Assembly: GCF_007745175.1 (NCBI RefSeq)
Contig: NZ_CP036271.1
Span: 2,066,154-2,130,153, forward strand
Reading direction: 5' to 3'
From: Caulifigura coniformis
Lineage (GTDB): Bacteria; Planctomycetota; Planctomycetia; Planctomycetales; Planctomycetaceae
DNA: 64,000 bases
Shown: positions 48,053-58,602 of the stretch, one piece after another
Layout: every line of letters begins with the position of its first letter
Numbering within the stretch: position 1 is the stretch's first letter
Program-made: the position numbers and the translations under genes
Notes under the pieces: generated by a model
Databases searched by the model: none
Told to the model about the DNA's origin: nothing
What the model saw: only the letters and a program-made list of their open reading frames with translations

Positions 48053-48883
48053 GTGTCTCGAGTGATTGCCTCACGCCGCGGATTCCTGTCGTCCGTCGTC
48101 GCCGGCGCCGCGATCGGCGCCGCCTTTACGCCGGCGGCGTCGCTGACCGCCGCCGAGCTGACGCGCGGCTTCGAGAAGACCCTCCGTTCCTACGCCACCG
48201 GTGAAGAGATCAACCGGCAGAGGAACATCTGGGTCCTCGAAGTCGAGATGAAGCCGATGCGAATGGTCTTCATCGACGCCCGCGATCCGCAGACCGGCGA
48301 AATGCGGAAGGAGCAGGTGTGGTACCTCGCGTATCGCACGATCAACCGGCCGCTCGTGAACCGCAAGGCCGATGACGACACCGCGCCGGTCAACGACGTC
48401 GAGCCGCTTCCCGGCCCGGACAAGTTCATTCCGGCCTTCACGCTGGTGACCTACGACAACCCGGAGACGGAGATCCCTGTCTCGGTGCATGAAGACGTGA
48501 TCTCTCCGGAAGCGCTGAAGCAGATCAATCGCGTCGAGCGCCGCTTTGCGGAAGACCCGCTGTTCCTCAACAGCGTGCAGGTGACCCAGGACCTTCCCGC
48601 GCCGGTTCCGCCGGGCACGACGGACGAGAAGTGGATCTACGGCGTCGCCACCTTCAAGGGAGTCGACCCGAACACCGACTTCTTCAAGGTCATCCTCCGC
48701 GGGTTTTCCAACGGCTACCTGAAGGAAGAAGGCCCGGACGGCAATCCAGTCGTGAAGCGGAAGGTCGGCGTGCAGAAGTTCATCCGCCGCGGCGACCGCT
48801 TCGACCCGAATCAGGCCGAGTTCCTGTTCGACGATAACCCGAAGTGGGACTACCAGCCCGACCGGGAACGGAAAACGCAGTAA
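48053..48883 (+). CDS. Secreted hypothetical protein with twin-arginine-like signal
   Basis: 276 aa, GTG start (VSRVIASRRGFLSSVVAG) with GGAG about 9 nt upstream; the open frame before it has no plausible leader. Signal ASRRGFLSSVVAGAAIGAAF resembles Tat. The mature part (IWVLEVEMKPMRMVFIDARD, EQVWYLAYRTINRPLVN, YDNPETEIPVSVHEDV, DEKWIYGVATFKGVDPNTDFF, ILRGFSNGYL) looks like planctomycete-conserved secreted protein with a two-lobed beta pattern. No known domain recognised. Confidence 0.72.
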   Translation: MSRVIASRRGFLSSVVAGAAIGAAFTPAASLTAAELTRGFEKTLRSYATGEEINRQRNIWVLEVEMKPMRMVFIDARDPQTGEMRKEQVWYLAYRTINRPLVNRKADDDTAPVNDVEPLPGPDKFIPAFTLVTYDNPETEIPVSVHEDVISPEALKQINRVERRFAEDPLFLNSVQVTQDLPAPVPPGTTDEKWIYGVATFKGVDPNTDFFKVILRGFSNGYLKEEGPDGNPVVKRKVGVQKFIRRGDRFDPNQAEFLFDDNPKWDYQPDRERKTQ

Positions 48884-48900
48884 TTCGAGATCGCGTTCAA

Positions 48901-48933
48901 GCACCCCGGCTGCTCCAAGAGCAGCCGGGGTGC
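48901..48933 (+). terminator. Terminator after secreted hypothetical gene
   Basis: Arms GCACCCCGGCTGCTC and GAGCAGCCGGGGTGC with loop CAA, then TTTGCG. Related in sequence to the hairpin at 28855. Confidence 0.82.
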
Positions 48934-48954
48934 TTTGCGTTTGCGGCCACTTGC

Positions 48955-49905
48955 TCAGTTGCAGTCGGCCACGAGGGGCCCGGCCAGCTCCTTGAGGATG
49001 AACAGCCGCCCCGGCTGCGTCGGCATGTAGGTCGACGGGATCCAGGGCGACGGGCCGTGGCGGAGCGTCATCCACACGCTCAGCCCCTGCCACTGCATGC
49101 CGCGGGCAAGGGCCCCATCGGCCCCGCCGATGATGCTGTCGGCGTTGGCGAACAGCGCTGGGCCGATCGTGTTGGCGTAGGCCGGCACGAGCGTTGTGCG
49201 GCTGCGGAAACTGGTGATGGCGTTCTGCTCGATCGTCAGCGGGTGGAGCTTCGCGCCGATGCGGTGGGTCTGGGCCTTCCACTCCTTTTCGTTGGCGTAT
49301 TCGCCGGCAAAATGCGGCTCCCAGAAGGCGATGTGACAGACCCGCCCGATGCCGAAAATGACGGTCAGCTTGGCGCCTTTGGCCCTCAGTTCGCCGATCC
49401 GGTCGCCATAGGTTGGAAGGACCTTCTTCAGGGCGAAGTGCCGCTGCTTCGTGGGGACCGTGAGTTTCCCAAGTGGTCCGTAGAACGCGTGCTCCATTGC
49501 GAACTGGAACGCGCCGGGGTTCGTGGAGGGGAGGGTATTGCCATCCTTGTCGCTCCACTCGTCCATGTTGAAGCCGTAGACGTGGTCGCACGGGACGTTC
49601 CACTCCTTGAGGAAGTAGACGGCCCAGCGGTACATCCCCATCGGCCCGACTGGAAGGATCAGGGCCAGCTTCTCCCCCGCTTCCCGGCTCGTCAGGATTT
49701 TCCGGGCGATCTCGTGCCCCATCAGCACGTCGAAATCGCCGAACGTGTCACACAGGACCGGCTCGAATCCCTTGTGCCACCACTTCTGCCGCTTCGTGAT
49801 CGTCGTGGGATCGTCGTCGACACAGGCGTCGATCTTCTTGAGATCCCATCCGGCCGGGAAGAAATTCTCGAGCAGAGAGCCGGAAAGCGTGGAGAGAAGA
49901 TTCAT
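48955..49905 (-). CDS. Glucosamine-6-phosphate isomerase/deaminase-like (NagB-type)
   Basis: 316 aa, starting [20 protein letters not shown]. NagB-like features: [32 protein letters not shown] with the Asp-Glu pair of the family, [18 protein letters not shown], and [18 protein letters not shown]. NagB converts glucosamine-6-phosphate to fructose-6-phosphate and ammonia; this protein is longer and divergent, so the exact sugar is uncertain. It lies divergent from gnd. Confidence 0.83.
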   Translation of the reverse strand: MNLLSTLSGSLLENFFPAGWDLKKIDACVDDDPTTITKRQKWWHKGFEPVLCDTFGDFDVLMGHEIARKILTSREAGEKLALILPVGPMGMYRWAVYFLKEWNVPCDHVYGFNMDEWSDKDGNTLPSTNPGAFQFAMEHAFYGPLGKLTVPTKQRHFALKKVLPTYGDRIGELRAKGAKLTVIFGIGRVCHIAFWEPHFAGEYANEKEWKAQTHRIGAKLHPLTIEQNAITSFRSRTTLVPAYANTIGPALFANADSIIGGADGALARGMQWQGLSVWMTLRHGPSPWIPSTYMPTQPGRLFILKELAGPLVADCN

Positions 49906-50174
49906 GGTGCGGGACCTTCAATGCGGCGGGACAGCGAGCGAGAGGCATTCAACCGTGTCCGCCCGCGGGATTCAAGAAGGTTCACCGCAGAGACGCAGAG
50001 CAGGCGGCGATCATTCCACAGGCCGTGATCTCCCTCTCCTCCGCGTCTCTGCGGTGAGTCGTTTTCAGCGGGTAGGGCCCGAAGTCGCGTCGCCCCCCGC
50101 GATTTCGTAGACTTTCCGCCCCTGTCCGAAATCGCGGGCGGGTTTTCTTTTCCGCTGAACAAACTCTCCGTCAC

Positions 50175-51650
<1,476 letters not shown>

Positions 51651-51700
51651 TCGAGGCGTTCGGGCAACCGCCTGAAGCCGCGTCTCATGCGGAAATCAAA

Positions 51701-51738
51701 CAAGACCCAGGCCCCGCGTTCGCAGGGCCTGGGTCTTG
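51701..51738. terminator. Terminator between gnd and the lipoprotein gene
   Basis: CAAGACCCAGGCCC / GGGCCTGGGTCTTG inverted repeat with 10-nt loop; the minus-strand side continues TTGTTTGATTT, the plus side is poor in T. It probably terminates the leftward lipoprotein transcript and perhaps gnd. Confidence 0.72.
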
Positions 51739-51763
51739 TCGCGTTCTGGAAAGCCTGTGAGGG

Positions 51764-52168
51764 CTATTTTCCTTTCAGATCGAAGTCGATCGGCGCCGTC
51801 GGCCCGAGTTCGATCTTCGCAGTCAGCTCGGTGTTGGTGTTGTACTGCTTCGGGATATACATCTCCGTGACCGGCTCTTTCACCACGTTGACCGTCGTGA
51901 ACTTGCCGGGCACTTCACGGCGGGCCGTGATTTCGACCTTCATCTCGCCTGGTTCCGTTTCGATCTCATACTTTCCGCCGACGATCTTGCCACCATAGGC
52001 CATCTGGTCGCTGGCGCGACGGAAAACGATGTCGCCATCGGCCACCGGCGCTCCGTCGAAACTGACCGATCCGGTTACCTTGACCGTCGCCGGCCCTTCG
52101 GGGCCGCCGGTGCATCCCGCAATCAAGAGACCTGCCGCGCAGGTCAACGCAAAAACAGAGAGTTTCAT
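51764..52168 (-). CDS. Small lipoprotein with transthyretin-like/carboxypeptidase-regulatory-like fold
   Basis: 134 aa from the ATG for MKLSVFALTCAAGLLIAGC. A lipobox LIAGC places Cys19 as the lipid-modified residue. The rest (VTGSVSFDGAPVADGDIVFR ... GGKYEIETEPGEMKVEI ... YNTNTELTAKIELGP) is a single small beta-sandwich of the type often found next to DUF1559 genes in planctomycetes. It is downstream of the DUF1559 gene on the same strand, with a 131-bp gap holding a hairpin. Confidence 0.85.
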   Translation of the reverse strand: MKLSVFALTCAAGLLIAGCTGGPEGPATVKVTGSVSFDGAPVADGDIVFRRASDQMAYGGKIVGGKYEIETEPGEMKVEITARREVPGKFTTVNVVKEPVTEMYIPKQYNTNTELTAKIELGPTAPIDFDLKGK

Positions 52169-52243
52169 CGTCAACTGAATTCCTGGTGAGTCGGAGAGTC
52201 GGGCGCGGACCGTCGTCCGTGGCCCTGAAATGAGACGCAGAAC

Positions 52244-52276
52244 AGCCAGGCGGAAAGGCAGTCCTTCCGCCTGGCT
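52244..52276 (-). repeat. Hairpin between DUF1559 and lipoprotein genes
   Basis: Inverted repeat AGCCAGGCGGAA / TTCCGCCTGGCT around a short loop. On the minus strand it follows the DUF1559 stop by about 24 nt; downstream is GTTCTGCG with little T. Likely a partial terminator or mRNA stability element that reduces or stabilises expression of the lipoprotein gene. Confidence 0.55.
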
Positions 52277-52299
52277 TCAGCTCGAACGGGAATCGCGGA

Positions 52300-53277
52300 T
52301 CAGAATTCGCCGATGGTCTGCCCGTCCTTGCGAATGCCGAGCTTCATCCATGTCTGCACATCGATGTTCTCCGACACAAAACGGACGGAGCCGTCCGACA
52401 TTGCGGCGTGAACGCCGCCCGTGTGATAGCTCCGGGCATAGTTGAAGCGGTTGCCGCTGCTGACCGCCGTACACGGAGCGTTCTTCGGCGCTCCCGGCTG
52501 CGTCGTCGCCATGCAGGAGTAGGGGTTATCCGCCAGCGACGTGTTGGGAACGGCGGCGGTCGAGAACCCGTACGCTCCGTGCGGACCACCGCCCCAATAG
52601 CCGCCGAGTTCACCGAACGCGCCAGTGCCGTTGCGGATAATGCCTTCGCTCGCCAGCAGGGTGTTCGAGGTGCCGTCGGTGATTCCACCGATTTTCACGT
52701 TCGACTTGTTGCCGAATACCCCGGTGTAGTCTGCACCCACGGTCGTCGAATTCGTCACGGTGATGATGTTGTTGGCGTCGACGGTGAACGTCGCGCCGAC
52801 GCCGGCGTTTCCGGCATAGCTCCCCTGGAATCCCTTGGAACGGCTGCTGCCGCCGCCACGTGTGCTCGGAGCATTCGGGTCGGACGGGCATGAGAAGCCC
52901 GGAATCGTCTGCCCGGCGATCGCGTCAGGCGTGTACATCAGCCAGTTCGACGTGTCGGCCTGGTACATGTTGTACAACGGGCCCTGCTCGATGTAGGGCC
53001 AGATCTGCTGGTGCCAGGTGTCGCGTCCATGCACGACGTACTGACCTTCGACGCCGTTGAACCCGTACGGAAACAACGTGAACGTATCGTGATAGTTGTG
53101 CAGCGCCAGCCCGATCTGCTTGAGATTGTTTTTGCACTGCGTGCGGCGCGCCGCTTCGCGGGCCTGCTGGACCGCGGGCAGCAGCAGGGCAATCAGGATC
53201 GCGATGATCGCAATCACCACCAGAAGTTCAATCAGCGTAAACCCTGATCGACGACGACGTCGGCCATCACAAAACAT
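52300..53277 (-). CDS. DUF1559 protein with prepilin-type N-terminus
   Basis: 325 aa from the ATG for [20 protein letters not shown], about 5 nt after GGAG. The N-terminal type IV pilin-like signal (cleavage GFTLIE) is followed by a long hydrophobic helix ([19 protein letters not shown]) and [27 protein letters not shown], the usual DUF1559 start. Internal marks include [13 protein letters not shown], the H-X9-DG region ([25 protein letters not shown]) at the C-terminus. These proteins are abundant in planctomycetes; the function is unknown (surface fibre or pseudopilin-like). Confidence 0.95.
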   Translation of the reverse strand: MFCDGRRRRRSGFTLIELLVVIAIIAILIALLLPAVQQAREAARRTQCKNNLKQIGLALHNYHDTFTLFPYGFNGVEGQYVVHGRDTWHQQIWPYIEQGPLYNMYQADTSNWLMYTPDAIAGQTIPGFSCPSDPNAPSTRGGGSSRSKGFQGSYAGNAGVGATFTVDANNIITVTNSTTVGADYTGVFGNKSNVKIGGITDGTSNTLLASEGIIRNGTGAFGELGGYWGGGPHGAYGFSTAAVPNTSLADNPYSCMATTQPGAPKNAPCTAVSSGNRFNYARSYHTGGVHAAMSDGSVRFVSENIDVQTWMKLGIRKDGQTIGEF

Positions 53278-53554
53278 CAATCTCTCCAGTAGCAAATGAG
53301 CAACATGAAAACTTCAGCGAGCTGTTGAAGAAGAAACACGCGGGATGGGAAATGGGGGGAGTGCCTCGAATCGGTCAATCGTGCGTAGTTCCAGCGCGGT
53401 GTCGCCGTTATTTCGCTGGCCGATCGACGTACCAAGCGCCATTGCAACTGGTATTCCGGGAGAAATTCCGGAGAAGAGCTTAGGACGGCCCGAGCCGTCC
53501 CGACCGATGGCCCTGAACCGGGACCGCGCTTCAGAAAAGAAACACGTCCAACGT
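53278..53554. other. Upstream region of DUF1559 gene
   Basis: 277 bp without a gene; it must hold the DUF1559 promoter. No further feature recognised. Confidence 0.4.
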
Positions 53555-53603
53555 AAAACCCCGCGCCCCATCAGCACTGCGCTGACCGGGACACGGGGTT
53601 TTT
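53555..53603 (-). terminator. Terminator of the small lipoprotein gene
   Basis: AAAACCCCG / CGGGGTTTT arms enclosing an inner TCAGC/GCTGA stem; both flanks have T/A runs, so it can work in both directions. It lies about 55 nt after the small lipoprotein stop on the minus strand. A second small hairpin (AAACCCG / CGGGTTT) overlaps the stop codon. Confidence 0.72.
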
Positions 53604-53658
53604 CACTTTGGATTCCGACGGCACAACCTTGGGCCGAAGGAAATGGAAACCCGCAGGA

Positions 53659-53844
53659 TTACGGGTTTGGCGCAGGCGGCGGAGCGTCGCCGGATTTCTC
53701 GATCGTCTTCTCTTCCGTCACCTTCGTCTCGCCACTGGGCGTCGAGACTTCGGCTTCCTTCTTGACCGTGGACGTATCAGAGCATCCGACGAAGCCAACC
53801 GAACAGAATGCGGTGGCGAGAGTGAGGGACATGAGTCGACGCAT
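53659..53844 (-). CDS. Very small lipoprotein
   Basis: 61 aa from the ATG for MRRLMSLTLATAFCSVGFVG, with GGGAG about 8 nt upstream. Lipobox VGFVGC with Cys21 as the lipid-modified residue; the mature part is 40 residues of Ser/Thr/Lys/Glu/Pro (DTSTVKKEAEVSTPSGETKV) with a Pro-rich end. No function recognised. Planctomycete genomes contain many such tiny lipoproteins. Confidence 0.7.
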   Translation of the reverse strand: MRRLMSLTLATAFCSVGFVGCSDTSTVKKEAEVSTPSGETKVTEEKTIEKSGDAPPPAPNP

Positions 53845-53859
53845 GGCAGTGACTCCCAA

Positions 53860-54293
53860 TTCTGGTTAAAGCAGCACGATGTCAATCGCGGGCCGTGCTG
53901 AGGCTTGCCGACGACAGGTGCAGCAGGGTCAGTGGGCCGGGTGGTTTGTGACACAGCCATTGGCAACCGCCGTGCCGAACGGTGTCGGCAGCCGACGCCG
54001 GTCTCCGATAAAGCAAGCACAAACCATTGCAAAAGCGGCGGTTATGCAGCGAGATCATCATTGTCGGAAGGACTCCGGAAGGAGCCCTCCGCCGCCGGCA
54101 GCGGTCCTCGGCACGACTGGAGGCGGGGCACATTGGTCGACAAACAGCCGACTCGCGATCCGCCAGCGTTCATCGTCCACTGGGAACCGCCGCAGTTCGC
54201 AACGTCGGCTCATAGCCTTTCCCGACTGATCGCCTACAGTGTCAAAACACTGAGTTTGAAAGTTGCCGCTACTGCATACGTAGAGGAGATCCC
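53860..54293. other. Intergenic region upstream of the aldo/keto reductase gene
   Basis: 434 bp with no gene that I can support. GAGGAGA lies about 5 nt before the reductase ATG. A promoter is expected just upstream, but no clear consensus is visible. Confidence 0.45.
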
Positions 54294-55328
54294 ATGGAGT
54301 ACCGTCTGCTCGGCGGATCCGGCTTCAAGGTTCCAGCGTTCTCGATGGGAACGGGCACCTGGGGCGGAGTCGGTGAATTCTTCAAGGCGTGGGGAGACAC
54401 GGACGCCAGTGGCGCCCGCCGCATCGTCGACATCTGCCTGGACGCCGGCGTCTGCCTGTTCGATTCCTCCAGCCGGTACTCCAACGGCATGGCGGAAGAA
54501 ATTCTCGGCCACGCCACGAAGGGACGCCGGGACAAGGTCATCATCTCAACCAAGTCGACGTTCCGCAGCGGCCCAGGCGAGAATGACATCGGCTCGTCGC
54601 GGCATCACATCATCCGCGAGGTCGAAGGGAGCCTGAAGCGGCTGCAGACGGACTTCATCGACATCTTCCAGCTGCATGCGTTCGACGCGCTCACGCCGAT
54701 CGAAGAAGCCCTGGGAGTACTGGACGACCTCGTGAAGGCCGGCAAGATCCGGTACATCGGCGCGTCGAACTTCTCAGGCTGGCACCTGATGAAGTCGCTG
54801 GCCGTCTCGGAGAAGTACGGGCTGGCCCGCCATGTCTGCCACCAGGCGTACTACTCGCTGCTCACCCGCGAATACGAATGGGAGCTGATGCCCCTCGCGC
54901 TCGACCAGAAGATCGGAACCATCGTCTGGAGTCCGCTCGGCTGGGGGCGACTCACCGGCCGCATCCGCCGCGGCCAGCCGCTGCCGAAAGACAGTCGGCT
55001 CAACAGTTCAGTCGTGGTCGACGGAGGTCCGCCGCTCGAGGACGAGTACGTCTACAAGGTCGTCGATGCGCTCGACGCCGTGTCCAAAGAGACGGGCAAA
55101 ACGGTTCCGCAAATCGCCCTCAACTGGCTCCTGCAGCGACCGACGGTCTCCAGCGTCATCATTGGCGCCCGCAACGAGCAGCAGCTCAAGGACAACCTGG
55201 GAGCCATGGGCTGGAATCTCGATCCCGCGCATGTGAAGCAGCTTGATGAAGCCAGCGCGATCCCGCTGACCTATCCCTACTGGCACCAGCGATCCCAGTT
55301 CTCCGATCGCAACCCGCCCCCCGTCTGA
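54294..55328 (+). CDS. Aldo/keto reductase
   Basis: 344 aa, ATG for MEYRLLGGSGFKVPAFSMGT. AKR fold with the catalytic tetrad: Asp and Tyr in LFDSSSRYSNGMAEEILG, Lys in VIISTKST, His in FIDIFQLHAFD. Cofactor-binding end LQRPTVSSVIIGARNEQQL is typical for NADPH-dependent family members. Substrate unknown. It begins a rightward group with dps and the acyl-CoA dehydrogenase gene, although 101 bp separate it from dps. Confidence 0.92.
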   Translation: MEYRLLGGSGFKVPAFSMGTGTWGGVGEFFKAWGDTDASGARRIVDICLDAGVCLFDSSSRYSNGMAEEILGHATKGRRDKVIISTKSTFRSGPGENDIGSSRHHIIREVEGSLKRLQTDFIDIFQLHAFDALTPIEEALGVLDDLVKAGKIRYIGASNFSGWHLMKSLAVSEKYGLARHVCHQAYYSLLTREYEWELMPLALDQKIGTIVWSPLGWGRLTGRIRRGQPLPKDSRLNSSVVVDGGPPLEDEYVYKVVDALDAVSKETGKTVPQIALNWLLQRPTVSSVIIGARNEQQLKDNLGAMGWNLDPAHVKQLDEASAIPLTYPYWHQRSQFSDRNPPPV

Positions 55329-55429
55329 ATGCCCTGCGTCTGGAAATGACGATCGACTCCGAAATGAAGCTGGCCGGAACAGCCAGGTCAGAAGCCGGGC
55401 TTTTCAAGCACACCTTTTGAGGAAGCACC

Positions 55430-55912
55430 ATGCACAAGACCCGTAACGACCTCCCACTGAAAACCCGCACCGCCGTCTGCAAGCTGCTCAACGAGCGGCT
55501 GTCGGACCTGATCGATCTCAAGCTGCAGACCAAGCAGGCCCACTGGAATGTCAAAGGCCCGAGCTTCATCGCACTGCATGAACTGTTCGATGAGATCGCC
55601 GCGGTTCTCGAGCCGCTGATCGACAGCACGGCCGAGCGGATCACCGCCCTCGGGGGCATCGCGGAAGGAACGGTGCCGGTGATCGCCAAGCGTTCGAGCC
55701 TGGAGGCCTATCCGCTCAACATTGCTGACGGGCTGGACCACGTGGAAGCACTCGCCTCGGCGTTCGGCGTCGCCGGCAAGGCGACCCGCAAATCGATCGA
55801 CGAGGCCGATGAACTGGGCGACGCCGACACGGCCGACCTGTTCACGGGCGCCTCGCGCGAACTCGACAAACAGTTGTGGTTCCTGGAAGCGCACCTCCAG
55901 GCGGATCAATGA
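55430..55912 (+). CDS. dps: Dps-family DNA-binding/ferritin-like protein
   Basis: 160 aa, starting MHKTRNDLPLKTRTAVCKLL. Dps ferroxidase residues are visible in KQAHWNVKGPSFIALHELFD (His and Asp/Glu ligands), and the helical bundle continues with LEPLIDSTAERITALGGIAEG. Dps forms dodecamers that oxidise and store iron and protect DNA from oxidative damage. The lysine-rich N-terminal tail is short. It overlaps the next gene by ATGA, so both are translationally coupled. GAGGAAG lies just before the ATG. Confidence 0.94.
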   Translation: MHKTRNDLPLKTRTAVCKLLNERLSDLIDLKLQTKQAHWNVKGPSFIALHELFDEIAAVLEPLIDSTAERITALGGIAEGTVPVIAKRSSLEAYPLNIADGLDHVEALASAFGVAGKATRKSIDEADELGDADTADLFTGASRELDKQLWFLEAHLQADQ

Positions 55913-56976
55913 GTCTGCCGGGTCCGGAAGAGACAGCGCGATCCCTTCGCAACGTCGGGCGGCCGACGGCTGCGGAGGGGGTCTGGCCTCGCGAATCCTG
56001 GAAGGCGCTGCGCGACGCGGGCGTCCTGGGGTGGACGATTCCGACCGACTACGGCGGCGCGGGCCTGAAATCCGACCAGGTACTGGCCGGCTGCATCGAA
56101 CTGGCGCGAACCGACCTCGTCTCCACGTTCATCCTCAGCCAGTTTCAGTCGGCCTGCACCCGTTTCGTCGCGTCGACGAACGCCGAGCTCAATGCCCGAT
56201 GGCTTCCGAAACTGGCCACGGGTGACGCCTTCTCGACCGTCGGCATCTCGCACCTGACGACCTCTCGCCAGCACACGGCCAAACCCGCCGTGCTTGCCGA
56301 GCCGAAGGGGAGTGCGTTCCGGATCAGCGGAGAGATCCCCTGGGTCACCAGCGGCGCAACAGCCGACATCCTCGTCGCCGGAGCGACGCTCCCGGACGGC
56401 TCGCAGGTGCTGTTCGCCTTGCCCATGGAGCGGCCGGGTATCGAAGTCGCAGCGGCGGAATCGCTACTGGCGCTCAACGGGAGTTCCACGGGCCCGGTTC
56501 GACTGAAGGACGTCGAGGTCACCGCTCGGGACTTTCTCGCCGGTCCCGCCGAGAAGGTTCTTCAGCAGGGAATCCCGGGAGGGACCGGTTCGCTGACGAC
56601 CTCGGCCCTGGCGCTCGGCCACGCGTTTCACTGCGTCGATCGCATTCGGACGGAAGCCCAGTCGCGCCCTGCGCTGGAAGAAATTGCCGTCGCCTTCGAA
56701 CAGGATCTCGCAACACTGAAGAGGGATCTGCTCGCCGCCTCCCGTGGAGAGGCGAATCCCGACTGCACGGCCGACAATTTGCGCACCCGGGCGACGTCGC
56801 AGGCGCTCGCCACGTCCCAGGCGTTTCTGACGGCGTCGAAAGGGGCCGGTTTCGTCGCGGGCCACCCGGCCGAGCGACTGGCCCGCGAGGCGATGTTCTT
56901 TCTCGTGTGGTCCTGCCCGCAGGCGGTGTCGTCGCGACTGCTCAAGGAATTCAGCCAGTGCGAAGCAGGGCTCTGA
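55909..56976 (+). CDS. Acyl-CoA dehydrogenase-like flavoprotein
   Basis: 355 aa; the ATG overlaps the dps stop (ATGA). Acyl-CoA dehydrogenase-like pattern: WKALRDAGVLGWTIPTDYGG, GCIELARTDLVSTFILSQF, GISHLTTSRQHTAKPAVLAE (FAD-binding region), FRISGEIPWVTSGATADILV, and a helical C-terminal domain (ALALGHAFHCVDRIR ... GFVAGHPAERLAREAMFFLV). The length is slightly short, and I cannot identify the catalytic Glu. Co-translation with a Dps gene is unusual. Confidence 0.82.
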   Translation: MSLPGPEETARSLRNVGRPTAAEGVWPRESWKALRDAGVLGWTIPTDYGGAGLKSDQVLAGCIELARTDLVSTFILSQFQSACTRFVASTNAELNARWLPKLATGDAFSTVGISHLTTSRQHTAKPAVLAEPKGSAFRISGEIPWVTSGATADILVAGATLPDGSQVLFALPMERPGIEVAAAESLLALNGSSTGPVRLKDVEVTARDFLAGPAEKVLQQGIPGGTGSLTTSALALGHAFHCVDRIRTEAQSRPALEEIAVAFEQDLATLKRDLLAASRGEANPDCTADNLRTRATSQALATSQAFLTASKGAGFVAGHPAERLAREAMFFLVWSCPQAVSSRLLKEFSQCEAGL

Positions 56977-57007
56977 AACGGCTTTCGATCGATCCGGGAA
57001 TCGCGTC

Positions 57008-58306
57008 TTAGGCGCGCTGAGTCGCCGCCAGGACGTCCCGGAGTTCCGCGGCCCGCTCGGCCGCGGCATGATGCGCCTCGACCCACGCCCGTCCGTTCGC
57101 TCCCAGTTCCGAGCGGCCTGCATCATCACTGGCCCAGGCGCGAAGAATCGCCGCCCCACGTCCGAGATCGCCGGCGCACCACTCTCCCCCTCTCGACTGC
57201 CGAAGGTAGACGTCGCCGACCTCCACCGACACCACCGGAATCCGCGCCGCCCCGGCCTGGAGGAACGTATTCGCGAAACCTTCCAGCGAGGACGTGTTCA
57301 GCAGTGCCAGCGACCTCTCCATCAGGGCCGGCATCTCGGGCGGCGGGACCCGGTCACGGATCGTGACATTCGCGGGCGCAGCAGCGCGGACGCGGGCCTC
57401 CTCGGCCGGATCGCGCGGATTCATGACGAGGAGGAACGGAATCGCGGGGCACTGCTTTGCGATGTCGATCGCGAGCATCGGGCGTTTGTGAATGGCGTCG
57501 GCCCGGCCGACCCAGAGGACGGGACGGGACGAACGGGCGGACGACGCTCCTGACGGGCTGCGGGCGTCGGACACCATCTCGTCGGCAGCCGCAGCCTTTC
57601 CCTTCCCGGCCAGCCGATCGAATTCCTCGAGATCGAGCGGGTTCTCGATAACGACGCCCTCGCGGCCGAAACGCTCCTTGAGCACCCGTTTCTGGTCCGG
57701 AGTCTGGCAGACGATCTCGTCCGCCTGTTCCAGTATGAAGCGGCAAACCGCGGCCCGGTCGCCGTACGGATTGATGGAGTCAGGGTCCGTCAGGAACTTC
57801 TCGTCGAGGTCGCCGTCCGATCCCAGCACCAGCACGGCCCGCTTCCCCGCCGCATGGGCCGAAGCGATCACGGTGGCGGAAACGGTCTGAACACCGAAGG
57901 TGCAGAAGACGTCGCAGTCGATGTGCTGGAAGTGCGGCGCCGGCTGCGTGGGATTGCGCCGCGGCGAGAAGAGTCTCACGGCGACGGCGGCCGGGAACTG
58001 CCACAGCAGTGACGTCCGCCAGCGGCGAAGCCTGAGCCACGGAAATCCGGAACGCCGGACGACGCACAGCCCAACCTGCTCGAACAGGTTGTAGACACGG
58101 TCGACGAAGGTGCGGATGACGACGCCCTCCACGGTCCCGTCCATCGGCGTTCGATTTCGCACAATGAACGTCACCTGCGTGTCACCCCGTTTGGCGAGGG
58201 TGCGGGCGAAGAGCCAGGCGCGCGTCTCGGTGCCGCCGATGCCTCCGCCCAGCGCGGGATTGATCACGGCGGCAGCGGGCAGGCAGACGATGCAGGCTCG
58301 AAGCAT
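57008..58306 (-). CDS. GT4-type glycosyltransferase
   Basis: 432 aa, starting MLRACIVCLPAAAVINPALG. GT-B fold: N-terminal GGIGGTETRAWLFARTLAKRG, middle DCDVFCTFGVQTVSATVIASA, and the C-terminal donor-binding region with RPVLWVGRADAIHKRPMLAI and the E-x7-E element in SLEGFANTFLQAGAARIPVV. Likely transfers a sugar from a nucleotide-sugar donor, in the cytoplasm. No cluster of glycan genes around it. Convergent with the acyl-CoA dehydrogenase gene, 31 bp apart. Confidence 0.88.
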   Translation of the reverse strand: MLRACIVCLPAAAVINPALGGGIGGTETRAWLFARTLAKRGDTQVTFIVRNRTPMDGTVEGVVIRTFVDRVYNLFEQVGLCVVRRSGFPWLRLRRWRTSLLWQFPAAVAVRLFSPRRNPTQPAPHFQHIDCDVFCTFGVQTVSATVIASAHAAGKRAVLVLGSDGDLDEKFLTDPDSINPYGDRAAVCRFILEQADEIVCQTPDQKRVLKERFGREGVVIENPLDLEEFDRLAGKGKAAAADEMVSDARSPSGASSARSSRPVLWVGRADAIHKRPMLAIDIAKQCPAIPFLLVMNPRDPAEEARVRAAAPANVTIRDRVPPPEMPALMERSLALLNTSSLEGFANTFLQAGAARIPVVSVEVGDVYLRQSRGGEWCAGDLGRGAAILRAWASDDAGRSELGANGRAWVEAHHAAAERAAELRDVLAATQRA

Positions 58307-58602
58307 GCGACGAGAATCGGGCCCCCGCGAGTCGATGGCAAGAGTGGAGTTGCGCCGAGGAAGCTGACGGCCGAAAGAGCCCCCCAGATTGCCCTACCGA
58401 TCCTACTGATCGGCCTCCGGAACGATTCTTGGGCCGAATTGCGCGACCGCTTTACGCACGTCGCGCAGATTGGTCACAATACGGGGCGACTTTGAATTCC
58501 GAAACATGTCGATTGCAGCCGGTCGCCCGCGGCTGCAATCCGCCTCCGTACGCCCCCGGGCGAACGGGTGGCAGCCAACAATCCGGGCTGAATCGCTGAG
58601 AA
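58307..58602. other. Upstream region of the 1351-aa gene
   Basis: 296 bp divergent gap; no gene or clear promoter recognised. Confidence 0.4.
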
